Source: Saururus chinensis (Eukaryota > Streptophyta > Magnoliopsida > Piperales > Saururaceae). Taken from it: DNA of 64,000 nt. A program made the position numbers and the translations under genes. The notes under the pieces were generated by a model that did no database searches, was not told the origin of the DNA, and saw nothing but the letters and a program-made list of their open reading frames with translations. How positions within the stretch are numbered: the stretch's first letter is position 1; each line of letters starts with the position of its first letter. Below are positions 1 through 16,310 of the stretch, in pieces. The stretch spans positions 28,784,756-28,848,755 of the forward strand of contig CP141150.1 in NCBI GenBank assembly GCA_035235625.1, read 5' to 3'.

Positions 1-960
1 TTATTTTGAAATCAACTGCTCAAATCCCGAGATTCTAGTAATACAAGATTTGGGTATCCAAATATTTCAAAATTTGGCAGTTCAAATCTAAGAATTTAGA
101 TTATATTCTAAAATCTCATATTTTAAATCCAATATTTTAAAATCTTGATTAACTAACCCCCTGTTCAGGACAAGGGAATCCTAGTGTCTAGTGGGCTCAA
201 TAAGTAAGTCATTTAGCTATGTACAATGGAAATGTATGATATGAAATGGGATCATGGTCTTCTGTCTCTCTAAGGGTAGGAGTTATGTAGAACCGCTCCC
301 TTGGCCTAGAAATTAGTTTTAACTAGATTAGAGCTTTAAAAAATGACTAGTCACGCACAACGCAATATAGAAGGTTCCGATGATTATGAAAGTCAGAATC
401 TCGACACTAACGTCTATGAGCCCTTGCCACATAGTGTAGATGGGGCAGAGTCATGCAAATGACTAAGGTTGAGTTTGTGGTAGTCAAATATTTAGTAGAT
501 TGGGATCTCCTAAAAGTGGCTATCATGTTTAGTGAACCCTAAAGTGGAGTTCTCTGTTCTAAGTATATTTGACTTGGAAATATATGCATGATCTTGATTT
601 CATAAATTCCAAATGGTTTTACTAGTAAACTATTATTTGATGTATTCATCAACAACTAATTTTCAATTGCATTGCAATTTTACTGAGTATACATGTATAC
701 TCAACATCCTTTGTAGTGCAAGATCTCTAGGTAGAAGACTATTTAGTGGTAGTGGAAAGGTCGTAGCTACAGAGTGGAGCCTATCTTTTCAGCTGGTTGA
801 CCCTTAATTTTTCTATAGGTTTATTTTCATGCATGAGAGTGACATTTATCATTTTATTTAGCTTGTGCATATGTAATGGACAAGTACCCAATTCTAGATC
901 CCATGACTATTAATTTACTTAGATATTTAGATGCTTAATTATCATTTTATCACAACCAAG
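1..960. other. AT-rich intergenic DNA, possible old LTR fragment
   Basis: No gene is supported. Around 683-704 the text reads actgagtatacatgtatact, followed by agatctctaggtagaagac. This resembles the stretch found near the 3' part of plant Ty3/gypsy LTRs, where a tactgagt motif precedes a short purine-rich block. The 64-codon reading frame at 613-807 overlaps that block and has no family resemblance. I infer LTR debris in plus orientation, but no ends or target duplications could be defined. Confidence 0.3.
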
Positions 961-2350
961 GTTTGTGAAAGTGTGCCTCTCATGTTCCCAATTTATCTTT
1001 TCAACATTTTATAAATTCATCAAATGGTTTTATGTGTTGCACAATATGAAGGGTGTCATGACATGGTATTCCATTAGAGGAAAAAATATTTATAAATGGT
1101 TAAGTAAATTGGAGTTGTGACAATAAGTATATATTTGGTCTTATATATTGTTGATTTATATCGTTGAACAAAACAATGTCAATGTGATGTGTATTTTGTG
1201 CTATGAAAGGAGTGTTTGTTTTGACTTGAAGATCATATGTTGAAGACGAAGCAGAAAATAAAAACTCAATGTGGTTGTTATGTAAAACACGCACACATGT
1301 ACGTCACATACATGCATACACTTATTAATGATAGGGTTTATTATATGCGAGTGTGGGATAGTGTATGAATAAAAAATTACATAGGTATGAAGATTTTCTT
1401 CCATGATTGATTGGGTTTGAAATGGGATCAAGCGAAATGAATAGTGAATTAGGTATTGTAGTAGTTGAAGTGATCAATTGGTCACTGGAGCATGTTCAAT
1501 CGGAAAGGGTTCTGGAATATGTAATATAGCATGTTATTGTAGTAATAATCCATCGGCATTGTAGGATTGATTGGTGATCAATTGGACGAATATGGTTTTA
1601 CCTAAAATATGATGTTTTGGGTAGAATTTGATTTCTATTGAAAGTCTAACACCTAAACCAACTTAGGGTATATATAAAGGGTAGTTGCACGTGGAAAAAC
1701 ATAAGTAAAAGCCCAAAAAAATTAGAGAAAACTTTATGATTCTTCTTTAGGGAGTTTTGAGAAAATAGTGCTTTCATGGTTATTATGCATTGAGAGTTCT
1801 TGTGATTAGCCAAGTTAATTCTAATAAATTATGTTGGCTTATCTTTATGAATTGTTTGTGTGGATACTTCACATATTCATTTTAAGGTCAAAGTGAGTGA
1901 AAAAAAGAGAGTTAAGATTGAAACTACCTTCCAAGTCTCATTGTATTAATAGAGAGTTGTTGAGAAGATTTGGGTAGTCTATTAAACTTAAAGGAGTTGC
2001 TGAGAAGGGCAGGGTGATCATTTAAAGAAAGTGATGAGAAAATCAAGTTGAATGTGGTTGAAGTAAACCATCAAAGTGGTGCTACAGAGGTAGAGTGGTG
2101 TGAGACAGCTAAAGAGAAAGAAGTCTTTCATTTTTATCTTTATCCAGTAAACTTTGTACTTATTTACTTAGTGTATTATTTGGTCCAGAATGAGTGTCAC
2201 GTGATTTCTCCCATAGTTGGTTTCCGTATAAAAATCCTTTGTCTTGTAACTTGATGTTTGTTATTATGCATTAGACAATTAGGATTTGCAGACTAAGTGG
2301 AGTGGCGAAGTAATTCAAATTTCTTGCATATAAAAAGGTCATATCTCGTA
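961..2350. other. Intergenic DNA with a TATA-like LTR promoter remnant
   Basis: No coding sequence is recognisable. A strong TATA motif (gggtatatataaaggg, about 1666-1681) is followed by an A-rich leader and a region with repeated agagttgttgagaagat-like phrases (about 1950-2030). That arrangement fits the U3/R part of an LTR retrotransposon. No paired LTR, primer-binding site or protein remnant was found, so this is a weak inference. Confidence 0.25.
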
Positions 2351-4470
2351 CTCCTTATATAAATTTTTGGAGTAGGGCACTATGATAATCCTCAAGTTTG
2401 AAGAATTTAAAACTCACATAAATATGCCATCTACTCGCATGATCTCGGTGATATCTTGCATCGAAATTGTCTTAAAAATATTATTTTTTCTCCTAAAAGT
2501 GCCATGCTTTGATATTATTAACATGCAAGCCCTCGAAGTTAACAAAGGAAGAAGAGAAGAAAAGGATGAAGGAAATGAGAAGAAGAATAATATGTAGGCC
2601 ATGACAAACCCTTGGCTCGCCCTCCTCTTTTCATCTTGGTCCAAGGGATCCACCCCTGGACCCCAAGCAAGGGACATGGTACCTCGTAAATCCTACTAAC
2701 CTTATTAATCACCATGTTTTTCACTTAATTAGCATAGCTTATATTAATAGACGTTTGGTCTATCATATGTGGACTTGGAGGGGCATATTTTACACAAGAT
2801 TTAAAGTAAAAATTGAAAGAACTTCGATGCTTCTAGCCTGACCCGGCTCCATGACAAATGCTATGAGCACGCCATAGGGAGCTCCTAACATGGTACATAG
2901 AGGTTATCACAACCTTTATGCACTATGTTAAATTGTTCTCCTCAACATGGTACATAGAGGTTGTGTTCACCTTTATATGCCATGTTAGGTATCCCATGTA
3001 GTATGATCATCCACGCAGGTCATGGTGCCAGTTAGGAAAATATTAGGGCTGCATCTCGGTTTGCTTCTGGCCAGTTCCTATAAGAACCAAACCGGAACGG
3101 AGTAAAGAACCGGTTTTGTTAAAACCTAACCAAAACTGACATGGAACCAAAACCGAACCGGTTTGGAACTGAGATTTCTCCATCGCCTCGGCTGAGCTCG
3201 CAACACCCCTGCCTCCCCTCCATTCATTGTCAACTCGTCATGCTGCACTTCATGCACCTTCAACGGAATGTTGTACACTCGATTCGGGAGAGAACTAACA
3301 TATGGCCTGAGGAGTTCCTATCCCATTTTGTCACAACTGAACCGAGTAGTGGCTAACATGCATAATGGGAGGAGAACCCCGACGGCCACTTGTCCATGTG
3401 GAGGGCGGAGGTGGTGGCACCACAACGGAATGGCATTGGAGAAGCTAGCCGACTAGACAGGTATCTGTCTAGGTCGGGGTGGCAACCATCAGGAAGAAGG
3501 CAGAGGGAACTAGTGGAGAGGGAGATGAGGTCGAGGGGAGGTGGGGTCAGGGAGGCAGCCAACAGAATTAGGACTATAGGAGGTGCTGGAGGGAGAGGGC
3601 CAAAGGGAGGCAGGGTGGTCGAGGAGGCCGCCAGCGGGAGAGGAGGAGGTGGAGGGCGGAGCGGTAGCCGACTAGAGGGGAGGGAGGGATTGGGCTGGAT
3701 GGCTACTAGAGAGTAGAGAGGGAGAAGGAAGGAGGGGTCGGGGTGGCGGCCAGCAAGAATGACGCAATGGAGGGTTTAATGGCGGTGGACTGGAAGGGAG
3801 GGAGGGAGTGGGCTGGCTGCTGGCAAGTGGAGAGGGAGATGAGGGCGAGGGGAGGCAGGATCAGGGTAGCAGCCGTTGCTCACTGGAGAGTGAAGAGTGG
3901 AGAGGGAGAGTCGGAGAGGGGAGGTTGAGTCAAGGTAGCAGCCATGGGAAAGGTGGCAGTGGAGGACAGAGCGGCGGCGGACTAGAGAAGGAAGGAGTGG
4001 GTGGCCACTAGAGAAAGGAGAGGGAGATTGGGCGAGCCGGGGAATGGAACAATGCTACCTAGAAAAGATAAAGTGAACAACAATCCTTTGTTAAAGTGAA
4101 CAACAATCGGCTCCATTACTAACTTGGTCCAACAATGCACTCAATTTCTTAGCTTTGCAGCCACCGCAACTAGCCTTTGAGTCTTTGACTAGTTAATGGA
4201 GGGATGTGTCTCTAATTCAAGTAGGAACATGTCCTTCGTTACTTTGGGATTCAATATTAACTTGGCATCTTTGGCCTGTGGGTGTGTAAGATATCTTTTT
4301 TTGTGTGCCATTCACATTAACGAATGACCTTCCGCTTGTATTTTATCTTATTGAAAACAATACATTAATTTGTCTTATTATTTCAGCCTTGATTATGTAA
4401 TTTTGAAGAGAATTCTCCAAGATTGATGATTGTAGATTCTCAGAAAGATTTTGTTGTATCCTAGTCCCTT
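2351..4470. other. Intergenic DNA; short direct repeat and GA/GC-rich block
   Basis: An imperfect direct repeat containing catggtacatagaggtt occurs at about 2889 and 2945. From about 3360 to 4040 the strand is strongly G+A-rich (ggaggcagg, gagagggag) and gives spurious Gly/Arg-rich frames in all phases. None of these frames resembles a known protein. The block could be degenerate transposon leader sequence, but there is no direct support for that. Confidence 0.35.
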
Positions 4471-4479
4471 TTTCCCGTT

Positions 4480-4690
4480 GCAACATGTCATTAACTCAGG
4501 GGGGACAAATAAATCCTCAAAGATAATTTGCAACATGTCATTAACTCTTTGCAACATGTAATTAACTCAGGGGGGACAAATAAATCCTCAAAGATAATAA
4601 CTCCATTTGGAAGGAGACAAGGCGCCCAAAATAAATCCTCAAAGATAATAACTCCATTTAGAAGGAGACAAGGCACCCAGACGCATCTCA
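4480..4690. repeat. Short tandem repeats beyond the CDC48 3' end
   Basis: Two overlapping tandem duplications are visible. The first unit combines gcaacatgtcattaactc with aggggggacaaataaatc and occurs at about 4481 and again, imperfectly, at about 4549. The second unit, aaataaatcctcaaagataa followed by taactccattt and gaaggagacaagg, occurs at about 4567 and 4630. This lies several hundred bases beyond the CDC48 stop codon, outside the gene. Confidence 0.7.
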
Positions 4691-5178
4691 GCCACAAACC
4701 CCATGGCTTGGGGAGCAGAATAGTCCTACCCCCTACATCCCACATCCTGCGGCCAATATTAGCATATCAACGGGCTCCTTGTTAATATGAAGTGCGGCTT
4801 TTGTTTGTCTTAAGAGCAGATTGCACTCTTTTTCCAACCCCTCCCTCCAACAGGTAGGGAGCCCAATTTTGCCAAGATTGTGTGATTTTGTCCTTGTGAG
4901 CAAGCTTAAAAAACAACAAATCGGCCCCTGTAGATTACAAACTCATGAAATATAAAACGCTCATTCATGTCGTATATCAAGATTACGCAAATCACACAAG
5001 AATACCAGACAGATTACATATAGCATTGAAATTGTATTCAACAAAATACAACAAAACAGTTATTAACTTCTAATTTGAAACCAAAACGTGATATAACTTA
5101 GCACCAAAAGGATAGGTGCAACCAACATTAGGCTGTACTATAAATATGAACTTAATTTCTGATGACGAATATAAGACT

Positions 5179-9299
<4,121 letters not shown>

Positions 9300-9600
9300 G
9301 ATGAGTTGCAGGTCCGCCGGGGCGTTGGCCAGTCAACTGGAAGAACTCAGAGGGTTAGGGAGGCAGCTGGGGAGGAAGATGGGAGGAAGAGAACGTGGTG
9401 GGTGCGGGGGAATTTATGGGAAAGGATGGGAAATCATTTTCCGTGTGGGGGAAGAAAGAAATTTCCAGAAGTCCGCCGGCTTTCCGTCCATTTGAGCGAA
9501 TGTTGGAGGAGGTGCCAAAAACAAGAAAGTGTGGGAGAAGGAAAGGATAAAGGAGGAATTAGGAATCATGGGCCCCGACCTGTGCCTTTGTAATATAGGG
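9300..9600 (-). promoter_or_regulatory. CDC48 5' UTR and proximal promoter region
   Basis: This stretch lies immediately upstream of the CDC48 start codon on the complement strand. Its higher GC content and CT-rich bottom strand are typical of plant 5' leaders. No unambiguous TATA box could be assigned. The reading frames here are open only by composition. Confidence 0.4.
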
Positions 9601-10525
9601 TTGCCAACCGATGTATTAAAAGCGGGCCAAGCAGCCAACCCGGTTTGGTTGTTAGGCTTGGTCAACTTTCAACTGCGGGTTATTGGAGTTTATTAGTTAA
9701 TAAAATTATAAAAAAAAATTCTTATCTTAAAAGATGAGAAGTCTCTTACCTCTTATTTCTGATCGGTTTCAAGGGTAAAAGAGATGTTTTGCAATGAGAA
9801 ACCTCAACCCCAATCGTCTGGGAGGCGGGATGAGCTTGGATATTTGGAGGACAACCAAGCTCAAATGGGCGGACAAGCTCTCTGACTGTGGGTGCAATTG
9901 TGCAAGGGATGACTTGCAATCATAAGGATTTGGAGTTTAGAGGCAAGGTCACTGATATTAAAAAGTGAGTTTTTTGGCTTTCCAAACCAAGAATTTGGTA
10001 AATAAGTAATAGCATTAGTATGTTAACTGTGGTTGTGCTATAAGAGTGGTATTTGGGATTTATTGAGGAAAAAAATAATAAACTTGATAAGAACAAGTTA
10101 AAAAAGGTTTGTAGAGGTATTGGAAGTGTCACCACCTATATTTTTAAAACTTTTTTTAAAAAAGAATGTGCCACACCCTATTATTTTTAAATTTATTTTT
10201 TCATAAATCCAACAGCAAAAATAAATTTTTAAAAGCTTTTTATCAAAACTTCCTACAAGATATCTTAGGGAATGAACTAGTTGTTTTTTTAGTATAATAG
10301 TATCAAATTAGAATATCATAGTATTTAATGCTAAATCACATCACAAACTAAACAGGCTCTTGCCTGAGTACATATCCATAGCACACAATATACAACAAAT
10401 ATTAACAAATTGACATTCACGTGCTTATAGCCACACACACAAATTTAAATTTCAGCTAAAATAAGTATTAAAAAGTCCTACACTTGCAATGCATGCTAAT
10501 TGTCATCCTTTCCTCTAATACTAGG
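9601..10525. other. AT-rich intergenic DNA with fragments of foldback and family X repeats
   Basis: At about 9727-9760 the text aaaagatgagaagtctctta resembles one arm of the foldback element at 34.47 kb. From about 10129 (tgtcaccacctatattttta) the sequence resembles the left end of the 2-kb LTR family X. This may be the left part of an older X copy, continuing at 12369 beyond a younger X copy. No gene is seen. Confidence 0.35.
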
Positions 10526-12368
10526 TGTTACACCCCCAATTTTATACTATCTTTTTATAAAATAAAATATATTTATCTCCAACTATGAGAAAATATTTAA
10601 AATTTTTTCCATCTTCATAAAAAACAGCGGATTAGTTACTCATATAAACACCAAGATATAAAATATTTAAAACATAAATTAGGGACATGAAGACCCTCAC
10701 TTTCACAAATATTTATTGTGATAAATATAAAAGTTACCTAAACATCTACGTATCTAACATGTTAAAATATTCTTAGGATTCACAGTCACATACTTGTCTC
10801 CTACAAATGTCTAAGTTAATAACATAATAAATGACACACTCTCGTGCCTAAGCAAATCTAACAGGAGATGTAAATTATAAATTTGAAAGTAACTTGGAGT
10901 TACAGCTACAACTGTCCCATTACCTCTAAAATCTTCTCCCTAGACACCTACACCACAAATGATATTGAGTAAATGATATACTCATTAGAATTGCAATCAA
11001 TTAAAAACAAAAGAATCCACATACCAGAGAAGAGCTCATTGGCAAATACCAAAAGAAATAATATAAAGTCATAATCAAACATGTCTTTCATCATAATGGT
11101 TGAAACCTTTTGTATTGTGTTACATGAGATCAATCACCTTTTAATGTTCTAATCCATTAGAACCTGACTCCTGAGCCAAGGAAGTGACTCTACATAACTC
11201 CCACTCTTCGAAAGCTAGAAGACTTTAATCATATTTCATACGAAACCCTCCCGTTACATGGCTAATGACTCACTTGAGGAGCCAAGGCACCAAAGAATCT
11301 CAGACCTCATATGCCAATAAAACAATTTAGGTTGTCTCATCTCTCACATATGATAAGTGTTTATTTGACACTTCATCCACATCACAAAGTCCTCATAAAT
11401 CATGCAATTATATGCATTATAACATAGTTTTACTATTACTACAAATCTCATCATCACAACATGAGGTACCATTGGTGACCTAATCGATAGGTCGACCACC
11501 TCACTAATGCCCATTGATGAGCTCATTGACCTAATGAACCTTACCGATAGTAGGCTGGTTGGGTATGCCCAACCTCACAAGTACATGATTTACATGTCGG
11601 CCTTACAGCTAATGAGAAAAAATAACATACATGCTACTGCATGCATACAAGTGCATTGTTCATCCTCTCTCTCTCGCTGGTGTAGTCACTGACGTGCCAG
11701 TGACCTTACCGATGATCGGAAAATTAAGTACATAGATTTGAATCATCTATCTAAACAATTTCTTCTTGAACAAAAATCTGATTTTAGTAATCTAATGGAG
11801 GAATTAGGCTACTTGAAACACGAATTCTCCATTAAATCACTACAAATTCAGTTTTACTATGAAAGCACTATTCGTTATAGCCTTCATAAAAATAACATAA
11901 TTCACAAGTTCACGAATAAGAGAACTTAAAGAAAATCAGAGATAAAGCATTTGTCATTGTAAATCGAGTAGAGATTGCAATTCTCCCTCACATACACATT
12001 CTTCGCCCTCACATACGCATTCTTCTTCTTCTTCTCTAGTGCGTTCTCCCTAGGTTGACTATAGATGATTGCCACTGGTGCTCCCCTTCTCTCCCTAACT
12101 CTTTATTTCCCTAAGAGTTGGTTTTCACTCCCTTTTATATTGACTAGAGTTCAAAACCATAAAAACTTCCTCGTTTTTCAAAATGACTAGTGCATGCAGT
12201 GATAAAGTTATCATTGGCAGCTTCATCAACGTGTCGATGCCTGCCGACAATGCAAATATGTGAAACCATTGGCAGCTTCACCAACCCACCAATGGTCATC
12301 GATTACTAAAATTAAATTCTAATTTATTTAAAAGGGTTTTATTTTCCTCTAGAAGACAAGGTGTCACA
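10526..12368 (-). mobile_element. Family X LTR, copy X1 (probable solo LTR)
   Basis: The copy begins TGTTACACCCCCAATTTTA and ends GGTGTCACA. These match the ends of the well-bounded copy at 46357-48359. Shared interior blocks include the ttttaatgttctaat block (about 11140) and the ctcccactcttcgaaagct block (about 11199). A TATA-like motif on the complement (opposite ttttata at 12134-12140) suggests that the LTR is transcribed leftward. It carries no gag or pol sequence. The flanking five bases (CTAGG and CCAAA) are not a clear duplication. Frames of 60-63 codons inside are unlikely to be real. Confidence 0.6.
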
Positions 12369-12900
12369 CCAAATCTCCTACTCATTCACTTTTAAGGCGA
12401 GCCTGCATCAAGAAGATGTTAAGTATACAAATATACCCAGTGGGATGGCTAAATAAGAACCATAAGCAATGATAGTATAGTAATAATTCAAATGGTAACA
12501 TAATAACAATTCATGCAGCATAAGCAATTATCAAGTATATGAAATGTCATAATTAAATAATCACTTTAATTCCATGACAACGCCCAAGTACATGCTACAA
12601 AAGGTCTCTATGATGTTGTAGTCACAACTAGGAGTCCAACCACCCTCACTAAATAATGAACTACTACAAACTTGGTTTCATCCTTATCTTAAAGCTATGT
12701 TGGGCCCTATCCACACCATGAAGCAAAGGCCTACAAAGGCTTAGGGACCCAAGTGGTCGAGATCTCAACTTCCATGATAATCAAAACCTCATGTATTGCA
12801 TTCAGCTAGACATTCATCTTTTAATGTTATGACCCATTCCAACCAAACTCTCACACCATGGGGAGAGGCTCTACATATAACTCCACTTTTGGAGAGTTGG
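12369..12900 (-). mobile_element. Partial family X LTR (copy X2)
   Basis: This stretch repeats interior X blocks in the same order as X3. It has the gttaagtatacaaatatacc block (12419), a ctaggagtccaaccaccctc block, then gagatctcaacttccatgat, ttttaatgttatgaccc and ctccacttttggagagttgg. It lacks an X start and stops abruptly at the solo LTR beginning at 12901. Its missing left part may lie at about 10129-10525, which would make X1 a same-family insertion into X2. This is inferred from homology only. Confidence 0.55.
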
Positions 12901-14198
12901 TGTCATGCCCCCTAACCCAAAATCGGCGAGAGGATGCCACAACTTCTAACCCAACCTTGGATTAGATCAGAATTCATAGTCGAGTCATCACTTTGTTTAA
13001 AAATAGTCCAGAAAATAAATAGATAAAAAGGAAATTTAACTACTTTTTATGATAACTATGATTTTACATTTAATATACAAAATCCCGAGGCAATGACATA
13101 AGCATATGCCTTAAATTGTGGAAGAAAATCTACCATAACTAAAAATGAAGTGTTATCAATATTATATGAAGTTTCCTTAAAGTTCCCTTCATTTATTTTC
13201 TCCTAACTAGCCCTTAGCAAACTTGTTCCCCCACTCAGTAGCTCCTCAATTATCGTCCTAGTCACAAAGCAAGTCATCCTGAGCACTTGCGTGATACCAT
13301 CACACAGGGGATCCCGAAGGATTCTCAAAATAAAACAAGGGTGAGTATAAACCCAATAAGGTTTTAAAAACACTTACATTAACACCCTAACACCTGAGTT
13401 CATTCAAGCAAAGTCCTTATACAAACCAAGTGTAAATAAGTCTCCTAAATATAATTCTAACCTTACACAAACATCCAGTGTAAAAGAATCTCAAAAATAT
13501 GTCAAACTCAACATACCCCTTTATGATCCAATGTGTATGTGCAACATGTGCTTAATTCCTCAAACAAATATATGCATTCATTACAATAGACAAGTATAAC
13601 ATGAACTACATAACCCTAAACACGAGTTCAATGTAACATCAAGCACCCTTGATATACATGATTATCAAACATATTCCCATGCTTCAGACACATAAAATTA
13701 TTATCAACTACGTTATGTGAGCATGATTTGTAAATTTATATTCATTAGGTTCTGATGCTAAACATCCCAATTAATATGCATACATGATCTAGATCATAAA
13801 CATAGTTTAACCCAAATAAATAATAAGGCTTAACATTAATTCATAAATATTATACAGACTCAAGCCCTAACCCCAAGTTTATGAGATCTCAAAATGATCT
13901 TAGTTAGCTAAGGTTTATTTATATTCTAATTATAAAGTTGAGATTTTAGTTCATATTATTACGTAGTAACAATTTATTATGCCCCCCAAGATAATAAGTT
14001 CAATGTTCATAATTCAATTTCTTAAAGTTGGACCAAGTTCAAGAATTAGATCTTGAACCAGTCGCCTTCAACCTCCTGCCTGTGGAAACAGAGGATGCGA
14101 TGCTCTATGCTTATGTTATAAAATTATAATATTAGTTCAAGATTTTTCCTTAACAAATTTCCCAATCCCTCACAAATTCAAACTAGTTTTATTACTTA

Positions 14199-14327
14199 GG
14201 CCCCGTTTGGGAGGCAACGTGAGGTGGGGAAAGCACTTTCGCTAAGCGATTTTTCCCTTTTGATGTGACGTATTGCACTCAAGAGGGGAAAGTGTTTTCC
14301 CCTCCAAAATGCCTCCCAAATAGAGCT
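14199..14327. mobile_element. Tourist-like MITE inside the solo LTR
   Basis: This is a 129-bp element flanked by TTA (14196-14198 and 14328-14330). The left end GGCCCCGTTTGGGAGGCA pairs with the right end TGCCTCCCAAATAGAGC as an imperfect inverted repeat. Internal arms (ggggaaagcactttc and gaaagtgttttcccc types) extend the foldback. TTA duplication with a GGCCCCGTTTGG-like end is characteristic of PIF/Harbinger-derived Tourist elements. It is non-coding. Confidence 0.75.
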
Positions 14328-15104
14328 TTAGTATAAATAAACAGATTCTAGTAAACTAAATAGGCACATGATAGATTTGCATCGATGACACGATCTATTA
14401 TAACTTTATTAAATCTCAAAACTGAGCTTACAGTGAAAGAAGAAACTCCTTTGAATTCAAGGCATTATCTTGAACCAGCCAAATTCTAAGGCATATTTGA
14501 TCACTTCTCAATAATGTAGACTAAACTCAAAAGGCAGTAGATGACATTGAATTGAAATGTCTATTGTAGAGAAACATAGCAGGATTCTCGTAACTATAAC
14601 CCACACCCTGATCTGAACAATGCAATAGAAAAGGATGAATTTGCAGCAAGTTCATCATGCTTCACACCTTAAATTTACATCTAGATTGGTCTTAGATAAG
14701 GTTTCAAGTAATGATTTGATATACAATTCCCACTAATGATTTTATACATGCTAATGATAAATTTAAATTATCAACCAACTATGATATCGACAGAGGTTAC
14801 TGATAGGCAGCGTAGAGCATGGAAAAAAGGAATAGAAAAATAGTAGCAACTCTCTTTCAAAATCTTCATGCAAGCGGTGGTGCAATCTAATTTAAAACCA
14901 TGATGTGTAGTTAAGTTGAACAACAAAGAAGAAAACATCTAACCTTCCCTGAGCTAGAAGATGAATAAAGTAGACGCACTTACTGTAGTTGCTATAGTAC
15001 TCTCAAATGGGTAATTGGATTGTTGACTTCTCACCCTTCAACCCACTCAATCTGACTTCATTGTGAGATGAGGATTAAGGTTCCTCCTCTCCTATTCCCT
15101 GCAT

Positions 15105-15123
15105 CTCTCTCTCTCTCTCTCTA
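15105..15123. repeat. CT microsatellite
   Basis: This is a run of about nine CT dinucleotides inside the leader portion of the 12901-15564 LTR. It is a simple sequence repeat with no other feature. Confidence 0.85.
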
Positions 15124-15564
15124 TGCATGTGTTTCTCTCCCTCTCAGTCTAGGTTTCACTCCACCTTTTTCCTCCATTTCAGCCGGGTCTCCTATCTTTT
15201 ATAAGGAGTAATTCCCTCCTAAACTAGGACTCCAAGAAGTTTAGCATCCACAAAACTCTTTTCCACCTAGTCTTCCAAACTAAGGTCAATTCCTTAATTT
15301 AATTATATTTTAGATTAAAGCTAAAACAACCAAATAAATAAAAATTTGTAAGTAACAATTAAACATTAATTACAAGTAGGTCCCACATGTGCATGTGGGC
15401 TCACAAATTAAAATTTGGAATAAATTTAAAATAAATTTTTAAAAAACCGTATCTCTCTCAGCTCGAAATCTACTTTCTATTTAAATAGGTTTCAACCCAA
15501 ACTTACTATGTAAGGGAATAAATTAGATAATAAGGTTCTTATGTCAAAAATATTAGTCGTTACA

Positions 15565-16310
15565 ATTGGTTTTTTAAAAAAAGAGAGAGTCAAACGGGAT
15601 GAGGTCCAATATTTTGGAGCTTAACCAACTCCAACAAGGGCAAAGTCTCTAAAGTGGACCAAGTCCAAGGAAAAAAAAGAAGTTCAGCCCCATCCTACAC
15701 ACGTAGAAATAAGATGAGAAATAAGTTAAGCTTTATCCTACACATGTAGAGTGGGCAATGTCTCTAAAAGTGGACTAAGTCCAAGAAAAAAAGGAAGTTA
15801 AGTCATATTATACACATATAGGAGTAAGATGAGGCTTATAACCAAAAGAAAAATTGGGTGAGGCCCTCATAGACCACACATTAAAACCAACACAAATAAT
15901 CAAATTGGCTAAGTGAGGCCTCATAAGCCACATGTTAAAATTATTCAATAAAAATAAAAAAAATAGCTAGGTAGATGTCTCATGAGCCTACACTGAAATT
16001 AGCCTTAAAAAAAACAAATTAAGTGGAGGCTTATGGGCTTCACAAAATCAAAGTTTTTGCTTGGAGGCCCTCATGGACCCTCCACAACTAAAGTAGCCAC
16101 AAAAAATCAAATTTGCTAAGTGAGGCCTCATAAGCCTCGCATTAAAATTAATCACTAAAATAAAAATGGCTAAGCGGATGCCTCATGGGCGCACACTGAA
16201 ATTAGCCAAAAATATATTTTAAAAAATCAAAATTATAAAAAAGCTAAGTGACCCAAGGGGTCTCACATCAAAATAGCCATCAAATCAAATTACAAACTTT
16301 ATATACCCTA
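15565..16310. repeat. Degenerate tandem repeats upstream of the Athila-like LTR
   Basis: Two repeat sets are visible. The first contains agtggacYaagtccaag plus a cctacacaYgtag block, at about 15654-15720 and 15729-15830. The second contains ctaagtgaggcctcataagc followed by cacattaaaatta and a run of A, recurring at about 15909, 15969, 16026, 16116 and 16170 with drift. Such arrays often accompany Athila/Tat-type elements, but this link is inference. No gene is present. Confidence 0.55.

Larger units (their letters stand above)
12901..15564 (-). mobile_element. Solo LTR of 2.66 kb, leftward orientation
   Basis: The plus-strand ends are TGTCATGCCCCCTAACCC and GTCGTTACA, giving TG...CA termini. 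They are flanked by GTTGG (12896-12900) and ATTGG (15565-15569), a five-base target duplication with one mismatch. On the complement a TATA-like TTATAAAAG (opposite 15197-15205) lies near the complement-strand LTR start. A motif equivalent to tgggtttatactcaccc lies further in, as in other plant Ty3/gypsy LTRs. No internal domain, primer-binding site or second LTR is present, so it is probably a recombined solo LTR. It hosts a MITE and a CT microsatellite. Confidence 0.65.

Noticed and set aside
3390-3716. Gly/Arg-rich frame of 108 codons
   Set aside because: The strand is almost purely G+A, so stops are rare and any frame gives such a protein. No family resemblance.
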